From positions 1 through 64,000 of the forward strand of contig JADLDI010000084.1 in NCBI GenBank assembly GCA_020846745.1: DNA of 64,000 nt, in the 5' to 3' direction. A program made the translations under genes and the position numbers. Shown here piece after piece: positions 58,251 to 64,000 of this stretch; within the stretch, counting starts at the first letter, position 1, and each line of letters begins with the position of its first letter. This DNA is from Bryobacterales bacterium. GTDB taxonomy: Bacteria > Acidobacteriota > Terriglobia > Bryobacterales > Bryobacteraceae. Under the pieces are notes generated by a model. The model was not told the origin of the DNA and did not search any database. It worked only from the letters and a program-made list of their open reading frames with translations.

Positions 58251-60463
58251 GGTTCCCGAAACGGGCCGCGGCGTTACTGCCGTTGCTATACATCTTTGCG
58301 GGGACCGCCCAGGATGATCGTAACTCCCGGGTGATTCGAACGTGGACTGAGGGGATCACGGACATCTCCGGCCTGTCCGCGCTAACACCTTTCTCCTCAG
58401 TTCCATACGACCCGCAAGATCTGAACAGCATCTGCGCCATGAAACGAACGGTAGTGGCGGATGCGCTTCAAGCTACCACGGATTACCTGGCCTACCTCGA
58501 GTCATTGCCTGTCGCCGGGCGTAACGAGCAAGAGATCATGAAGCTTCACCATCAGCTTGCTCAACTGGCCATGTATCGGGGCGATGTGAAAGAGGCGATC
58601 ACCCGGTTCGAGACAGCATATGGGTTCGCGACAAAGCTGGGGCTTGACGAATTCAAACACTCTCTTGAGGAGAAACTCGCTGTTGCGCAACTGCGACGCG
58701 GCGAAGTTGAGAACTGCCTGCAACATCGAAATGCGAAGAGCTGCATTCTTCCCATCCACGCCGACGCACGCCATCGGCGCACAGAGGGGTCGCAGCGCGC
58801 CATCGAACTATTCACAAAGCTTTTGCTAAAAGACTTGAGCGATCTGCCGGCTAGATGGCTGCTCAATATCGCCTACATGACGCTCGGAAAGTACCCGCAA
58901 GGAGTTCCGGCGGCTTATCTGATTCCGGCGGAATCGTTCGCGCAAGCGACGGGGGTGGCGGAATTCGTGGATGTCGCTGCGGCCTCAGGGCTGGACAACA
59001 GCAACATGGCTGGTGGAACAATCGTTGAGGATTTCGATCAGGACGGGTACCTCGACGTGGTGACATCGACACAGGATAGTTGCGGACCGCTGAAACTCCG
59101 CCGCAATCTGGGAAACGGGACCTTCGTGGATGTAACCAGCAGCGCTGGGCTGATTAACCAATTGGGTGGGCTGAACCTGGTGAGCACCGATTACAACAAC
59201 GATGGGCGGCCCGACATATACGTGTTACGTGGCGGCTGGGAATTCCCAATGCGAAATTCACTGCTGCGGAACAATGGAAACGGAACGTTCACCGATGTAA
59301 CGGCTGAGGCGGGCCTCGCGGCTCCGGCTACCGCGTCACAAACCGCAGTATGGTTCGACTTTGACCAGGATGGATGGCTTGATCTTTTCGTTGGAAACGA
59401 ATTCGCCCCGAGCCAGTTGTTCCGCAATCTCGGGAATGGCAGGTTCGAAGATGTCGGTGTAAAAGCCGGGGTGGCCCGGTCAGCCTTCACCAAAGGGTCC
59501 GCGGCGGCGGATTACGACAACGATGGCCTCCCCGACTTGTACGTCTCTAATTTCGGCGAAGCTAACTTCCTGTACCACAACAACGGCGACGGTACATTTA
59601 CCGAAGTAGCTGGCAGCCTTGGCGTGACTAAGCCGGATTACAGCTTCCCAGTCTGGTTCATGGATTACGACAACGATGGGTGGCAGGACCTCTTCGTATC
59701 GGGGTACGTGCAGTCGCTGGCTGACGTGGCACGTGGATATCTAAGCCAGCCAGTACAGGGAGAAACGTTCAAGGTGTACCGGAATCTCAAGGGACGATTT
59801 GCCGATGTTACCCGCGAAGTAGGGATGGCTCGGAATGCATTGACGATGGGTTGCAACTTCGGAGATTTCGATAACGACGGTTACCTTGATTTCTATCTCG
59901 GCACCGGAGCCCCTTCTTATGGCGCACTTGTTCCGAATCTGCTGTTCAGGAATATGAAGGGCAAACTGTTCCAGGATGTGACTTATTCGGCAGGCGTAGG
60001 CCATCTTCAAAAAGGGCACGGTATCGCTTTCGCGGACCTGGACAATGACGGCGACCAGGATCTATTCCTGCACTCGGGCGGTGCGGTGCCCGGCGACTCA
60101 TACGCTAATGCGCTGTTTGCCAATCCAGGCAATCGGAACGGATGGGTAGAAGTCAAGGTCGCGGGTATGAAGACAAATCGTGCGGCGATTGGCACGCGGC
60201 TAAGACTCACCCTAACAGACGGGCGGGAACTCCACCGTGTGATCAACACCGGGACTTCGTTCGGAACATCCCCACTACAGCAGCACATCGGCCTGGGGAC
60301 GGCTGGGGTCAGAAGTCTGGTAGTGTACTGGCCCACAAGCAAGACCACGCAAACGTTCCAGAATGTAACGCCAAATCAAGCGATCGAGATCACCGAGGGT
60401 AAGCCTACTTTACGGCCACTGGTTCGCCGCCGGTTCGATCTGCTAGCGAACCGCACCCGATGA
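58247..60463 (+). CDS. Exported TPR plus FG-GAP/ASPIC-UnbV protein
   Basis: 738 residues with a signal peptide (AAALLPLLYIFAGTAQ). A helical TPR-like N-terminal third (about 75-230: HHQLAQLAMYRGDVKEAITR, NAKSCILPIHADARH) is followed by FG-GAP repeats (DFDQDGYLDVVTS, DYNNDGRPDIYVLRGGWEFP, DFDQDGWLDLFVGNE) and an ASPIC/UnbV end (TNRAAIGTRLRLTLTDGREL). It closely resembles the next gene, so the two are probably an old duplication. Confidence 0.86.
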   Translation: MRFPKRAAALLPLLYIFAGTAQDDRNSRVIRTWTEGITDISGLSALTPFSSVPYDPQDLNSICAMKRTVVADALQATTDYLAYLESLPVAGRNEQEIMKLHHQLAQLAMYRGDVKEAITRFETAYGFATKLGLDEFKHSLEEKLAVAQLRRGEVENCLQHRNAKSCILPIHADARHRRTEGSQRAIELFTKLLLKDLSDLPARWLLNIAYMTLGKYPQGVPAAYLIPAESFAQATGVAEFVDVAAASGLDNSNMAGGTIVEDFDQDGYLDVVTSTQDSCGPLKLRRNLGNGTFVDVTSSAGLINQLGGLNLVSTDYNNDGRPDIYVLRGGWEFPMRNSLLRNNGNGTFTDVTAEAGLAAPATASQTAVWFDFDQDGWLDLFVGNEFAPSQLFRNLGNGRFEDVGVKAGVARSAFTKGSAAADYDNDGLPDLYVSNFGEANFLYHNNGDGTFTEVAGSLGVTKPDYSFPVWFMDYDNDGWQDLFVSGYVQSLADVARGYLSQPVQGETFKVYRNLKGRFADVTREVGMARNALTMGCNFGDFDNDGYLDFYLGTGAPSYGALVPNLLFRNMKGKLFQDVTYSAGVGHLQKGHGIAFADLDNDGDQDLFLHSGGAVPGDSYANALFANPGNRNGWVEVKVAGMKTNRAAIGTRLRLTLTDGRELHRVINTGTSFGTSPLQQHIGLGTAGVRSLVVYWPTSKTTQTFQNVTPNQAIEITEGKPTLRPLVRRRFDLLANRTR

Positions 60464-62907
60464 AAGCCAAGCATTGCGTACTGCTGGTGGCTACGATGGC
60501 CACGTTTCTAGGGAGTGCACTTCGCGGGGCGGCATCGGAAGTGATTCTGAGCATCATAGTGGTGAGCACTGCCCAGGAAGCGCAAACGCTTGCTAAACGT
60601 CTGAAGTCGGGTGAGTCCTTTGAAGTGCTGGCGGTACGGCATTCGTCCGACCCTTCCGCGCCTGAAGGAGGATACCTGGGTGAAGTGAAGGTTGAAGATC
60701 TGCGCCCTGAGTTACAGCAGGCGGTGAAAGGGTTGGGTCCGTACGAGGCCGGCCAACCATTTGCGCTGGGCGACTCCTATGCGCTGCTTCGGGTGCTGCC
60801 TGTGCGGCGGGTGTCGCTGCCGCGGCGAGGTGCTCAGCAGTCACAGACCGTGGCTTACTTGTCGGGATTCGAAGAGAGCTTGTATTTCTTTTCTCGCCTG
60901 CAGAAGCCGGATAACTATCACCAGGACCTTAGCGTCATCTGCGATCTCAAGAAAGCGGCCATTGAGAATGCGATTAAAGAAGCAGAGGCGCGGGTGTTAA
61001 CTGAGGTTGCCGGATCAACTAAGATGCAGGCGCACCATATGGCCGCTCAGCTTTATGCGTATCGTGGAGAGATAGAAAGGAGTATTTCGCACCTGGAGAG
61101 TGCGCTAAGGTTGGCCACGGCTGATGGATCTGACCACCGGCAGGCGCTCCGCGAGAAGCTGGGCATAGGGTGGCTACGCAAAGGGGAGTGGGATAACTGC
61201 ATATCGAATCACAACGCCCGGAGCTGCATCTTTCCCCTCACGCCGGCAGCACGGCATAAGATGCAGGAAGGGTCGCGCCGTGCTTTTGACCTGTTCAGTG
61301 AGTTTCTGAAGTTGGAGCCTGAGGACCTGGAGGTTCGCTGGTTGCTCAACCTCGCGGTGCAAACTCTTGGGAAGGCGCCGCGCGACATTCCGCCGGGCCA
61401 ACTTTTATCGGAGAGTGTCCTGGCACCGCCCGACCCCGCACGTGAGTTCATCGACGTTTCACACAGTGCCGGCCTGCATCGAATGAACAATGCCGGTGGT
61501 CTTGTCTTAGACGATATGGACAACGACGGGCGTCCTGATATCATTTTGTCGGTAGTAAATGCTTGTGAATCGCTGAGTTACTACCATAACCGGGGCGACG
61601 GAACCTTCGAGAACCGGACCCAGGCAGCCAAGCTAGAAGGGCAACTCGGCGGAATTAACGTCACTCAGGCAGACTATAACAACGACGGCTGGCTGGATCT
61701 GTTCGTGATGCGTGGGGGCTGGGAGTTTCCAATGAGAAACTCACTGCTGAAAAACAATGGAAACGGAACATTTAGCGATGTGACGGCCGCGGCTGGGCTT
61801 GCCATGCCAGCTTATCCGACTCCAACCGCGGCATGGGCCGACTTCGATAACGACGGGCTGATTGACGTGTTTGTAGGGAACGAACGCGCTCCGGCGCAGC
61901 TATTCCGAAACATCGGAGATGGCACCTTCACCGATGTTGCCGCTCCGGCGGGAGTTGCGCGAACAGCCTTCGTAAAGGGTGCTACATGGGGCGACTACGA
62001 CAACGATGGTTACCCGGATCTGTACGTTTCGAATTACCAGCAGGAGAATTTCTTCTACCATAACAACCGGAACGGTACATTTACCGAAATAGCAGAGGCA
62101 CTGGGAGTTGAAGGGCCGCTCGCGAGTTTCCCCACATGGTTCTTCGATTACAACAACGACGGTTGTCTGGATCTCTTTGTATCGAGCTACGTTCAATCCG
62201 TGGCGGAACCTGTGAGGGAGTTATTACGGCGTCCCGTGACGGGAGAGACGATTCGCCTCTACCGAAACAATTGCCGTGGCGGATTCGAGGATGTGAGCGA
62301 ACAAACGGGGGTGAATCGTGTCTCAATGGCCATGGGTGCGAATTTCGGTGACTTCGACAACGATGGGTACCTTGATTTTTATCTCGGCACAGGATCGCCA
62401 TCGTACGGGGCACTCGTTCCGAATCTGCTGTTCCAGAACGACAGCGGCAAGCGATTTATCGATGTGACGTTGCCGACAGGTACCGGGCACTTGCAGAAGG
62501 GCCACGGCATTGCTTTTGGAGATTATGATGGCGACGGCGATCAGGATATCTTTCTCCATACCGGCGGTGCTGTCCCAGGCGACGTGTACTCCAATGTGCT
62601 GTTCCGCAATCCCGGTACGACGAAGAGGTCTGTGCAGATAAAGCTTGTCGGGCGATGGTCAAATCGAGCCGCCATCGGTGCACGGATCAAAGCGACGATC
62701 GCAGAGCCAGGTGCGGCCGCACGTTCCATTCACCGTGTGGTTACGAGCGGTGGATCGTTCGGGTCGTCGAGTTTCCAACAGCATATCGGGATAGGTCAGG
62801 CCGAACGCATACAGACGCTCGAGGTGTGGTGGCCGACTTCCAACACGCGACAGGTCTTATCGGATGTTCGCCCCGGGCGCACGATTGAGATCGTCGAAGG
62901 TCAATGA
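60460..62907 (+). CDS. Exported parvulin-like plus TPR plus FG-GAP/ASPIC-UnbV protein
   Basis: 815 residues, start overlapping the previous stop (ATGA). After a signal region comes a PpiC/parvulin-type domain (AQTLAKRLKSGESFEVLAVR-like TLAKRLKSGESFEVLAVRHS, SDPSAPEGGYLGEV, about 40-110). Then a TPR-like part (HHMAAQLYAYRGEIERSISH, NARSCIFPLTPAARH), FG-GAP repeats and an ASPIC/UnbV end. Except for the parvulin insert it parallels its neighbour. A folding-helper domain fused to this scaffold suggests a periplasmic assembly role; inferred. Confidence 0.86.
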   Translation: MKAKHCVLLVATMATFLGSALRGAASEVILSIIVVSTAQEAQTLAKRLKSGESFEVLAVRHSSDPSAPEGGYLGEVKVEDLRPELQQAVKGLGPYEAGQPFALGDSYALLRVLPVRRVSLPRRGAQQSQTVAYLSGFEESLYFFSRLQKPDNYHQDLSVICDLKKAAIENAIKEAEARVLTEVAGSTKMQAHHMAAQLYAYRGEIERSISHLESALRLATADGSDHRQALREKLGIGWLRKGEWDNCISNHNARSCIFPLTPAARHKMQEGSRRAFDLFSEFLKLEPEDLEVRWLLNLAVQTLGKAPRDIPPGQLLSESVLAPPDPAREFIDVSHSAGLHRMNNAGGLVLDDMDNDGRPDIILSVVNACESLSYYHNRGDGTFENRTQAAKLEGQLGGINVTQADYNNDGWLDLFVMRGGWEFPMRNSLLKNNGNGTFSDVTAAAGLAMPAYPTPTAAWADFDNDGLIDVFVGNERAPAQLFRNIGDGTFTDVAAPAGVARTAFVKGATWGDYDNDGYPDLYVSNYQQENFFYHNNRNGTFTEIAEALGVEGPLASFPTWFFDYNNDGCLDLFVSSYVQSVAEPVRELLRRPVTGETIRLYRNNCRGGFEDVSEQTGVNRVSMAMGANFGDFDNDGYLDFYLGTGSPSYGALVPNLLFQNDSGKRFIDVTLPTGTGHLQKGHGIAFGDYDGDGDQDIFLHTGGAVPGDVYSNVLFRNPGTTKRSVQIKLVGRWSNRAAIGARIKATIAEPGAAARSIHRVVTSGGSFGSSSFQQHIGIGQAERIQTLEVWWPTSNTRQVLSDVRPGRTIEIVEGQ

Positions 62908-64000
62908 GGGAAGGGTCACGTTTGGGTCCGAACGGCGCGCGCGATGAAACCATTCGAAGGCGGTGGTTCGATCTCCTGCTTTCCAGCGGATCAGTCCCAT
63001 GTAGAAGCAGGCTTGCGGAGCGTCAGGATCTTGCTTGAGCAATGTTTCCAATTCCTTCTGAGCTAACGGGAGTTGCTCCGCTTGATACAGGGCGATGGCG
63101 CGGTTAAGCCTGGCGTCGGCATCAGTGGCATCGGCATCGACAAGAGCGTTCCATTCCGCCGCGCTCGCCTCATATTGTCCGCAGTTAAAGAGGGTTACTG
63201 CGATCTGGCGGCGCATGGCCAGCTCGTTGGGGAGTATTTTCTTGAGCGTCGCGACTGCTTTCGAGCAACGGCCAGAATGCGCGTCGCGCAGTGCTGCAAG
63301 GTAGTCTTCGCCGTTGAAGGCTTCGATCATTGTGCGAAAACGGTTCAAATCATCGCGGCGGCCAGTCTGCTCGAGCGCTGCGAGCAGCGCACTCTGCAAA
63401 GGCCGGTACGCGGGTGTGCGCTCAAGCGCTGCTTGCCAGACCTGAATCGCCTTTTCGGCATCGCCTTCCGCGGCAAGCAACCTGCCGTACTCCAGGTGAG
63501 CCTCGCCCAGAGTACGATAACGCGCAAACACGTTCGCATACTCCTTCAGGGCTTCTTGCCGTTTTCCTGCATCCCGTAGCACTCGCGCAAGGTTCCATTG
63601 GGCTTGAGCATGGCGGGGTTGAATTGTGAGAACCGATCGGAACTCGGCGGCAGCTTCTTCCCACTTTCCTCGACTGGCAAACAGGAGCCCGAGATTGAAC
63701 CGGGCCTCTGCGAAGGCCGGCTCAATTTCGAGGCATCTCCTGAACTCCCGTTCCGCACTTACTGTGTCTCCCGCTGACATCAGCAGTGCGCCGTAGTTCA
63801 GGTGTGTATCCACCGAGTTCCCGTCCAGAGCCAGCGCAAGTTGATACTGCCTTCTAGCTGACGCCGTGTCTCCCTTTTTCTGAGAGGCGATACCGAGTGC
63901 ATTTCGAACCTGCACTTGATTAGTCGTGGAGGTTAGGGCTTCTGTCAGGCGCGCGATCGCATTGTCGAGGTCACCCTGCTCGAGCAGAGTTACGCCCTGT
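62857..64000 (-). CDS. TPR-repeat protein (5' end outside window)
   Basis: At least 380 residues, open to the right edge. Regular 34-residue TPRs (QYQLALALDGNSVDTHLNYG, EFRRCLEIEPAFAEARFNLG, EFRSVLTIQPRHAQAQWNLA, VWQAALERTPAYRP). The last 51 bases overlap the 3' end of the convergent FG-GAP gene. TPR proteins of this kind pair with CRTAC1-type proteins in Acidobacteria, but the partner is not shown. The visible first ATG (63915) is internal. Confidence 0.85.
   Translation of the reverse strand, partial: QGVTLLEQGDLDNAIARLTEALTSTTNQVQVRNALGIASQKKGDTASARRQYQLALALDGNSVDTHLNYGALLMSAGDTVSAEREFRRCLEIEPAFAEARFNLGLLFASRGKWEEAAAEFRSVLTIQPRHAQAQWNLARVLRDAGKRQEALKEYANVFARYRTLGEAHLEYGRLLAAEGDAEKAIQVWQAALERTPAYRPLQSALLAALEQTGRRDDLNRFRTMIEAFNGEDYLAALRDAHSGRCSKAVATLKKILPNELAMRRQIAVTLFNCGQYEASAAEWNALVDADATDADARLNRAIALYQAEQLPLAQKELETLLKQDPDAPQACFYMGLIRWKAGDRTTAFEWFHRARRSDPNVTLPSLTFDDLNRAPGANIR

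Overview
The window is chromosomal DNA of a high-GC bacterium, most likely an Acidobacteriota of the Solibacter/Bryobacter type. This is inferred from a ~1,100-residue TonB-dependent receptor with a carboxypeptidase-regulatory-like domain, strings of FG-GAP/ASPIC-UnbV proteins, many Asp-box and TPR proteins, and a compact Tol operon. No species can be named from sequence alone.

Layout. (1) 1-5096 is host backbone: a leftward Tol operon (tolQ, tolR, a TolA/TonB-like protein, tolB running off the edge), a divergent recN, and tRNA-Ser(CGA). (2) 5071-55597 is one integrative and conjugative element (ICE) of about 50.5 kb. The last 26 bases of the tRNA gene are repeated exactly at 55572-55597, and a tyrosine integrase lies just inside the tRNA. 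(3) 55598-64000 is host DNA again: an RHS remnant abutting the right junction, three overlapping FG-GAP/ASPIC-UnbV genes, and a convergent TPR gene that leaves the window.

Inside the ICE, 5.1-6.5 kb holds integrase and a probable excisionase. The 6.8-16.5 kb part is a defence-like island: a small Cas2/VapD-like protein, an AbiE-type antitoxin/nucleotidyltransferase pair, and a block I regard as the most interesting system. In that block a leftward XRE repressor plus ImmA/IrrE metalloprotease (CapH/CapP-like) diverges from a rightward operon. The operon encodes a metallo-beta-lactamase-fold protein, an E2-E1-JAB triple fusion, an LRAT/NlpC-like cysteine protein and a patatin-like phospholipase. 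It resembles a CBASS type II chassis, but no CD-NTase cyclase is present. The 16.5-19.4 kb part holds transfer regulation (an XRE repressor with palindromic operators, a sigma factor lacking region 4) and DNA protection (SSB, ArdC). The 19.5-34.1 kb part is a VirB/Trb-type secretion system with coupling protein and primase. It also has a strong inverted repeat that is my oriT candidate, and no relaxase I can recognise.

The 34.6-55.1 kb part is a metabolic cargo: TonB receptor, Asp-box glycosidase-like protein, secreted nitrilase-type amidohydrolase, epimerase, DapA-type lyase/aldolase, two TIM-barrel sugar isomerases, a zinc alcohol dehydrogenase, a split transketolase and a frameshifted GH67-like glycosidase. 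Four promoters in this cargo share one 14-bp motif placed 23-24 bp before a -10-like hexamer. That suggests one activator-controlled regulon; the gene at 49668, divergent from one of the sites, is the best candidate activator. All calls come from reading the sequence; no database search was run.
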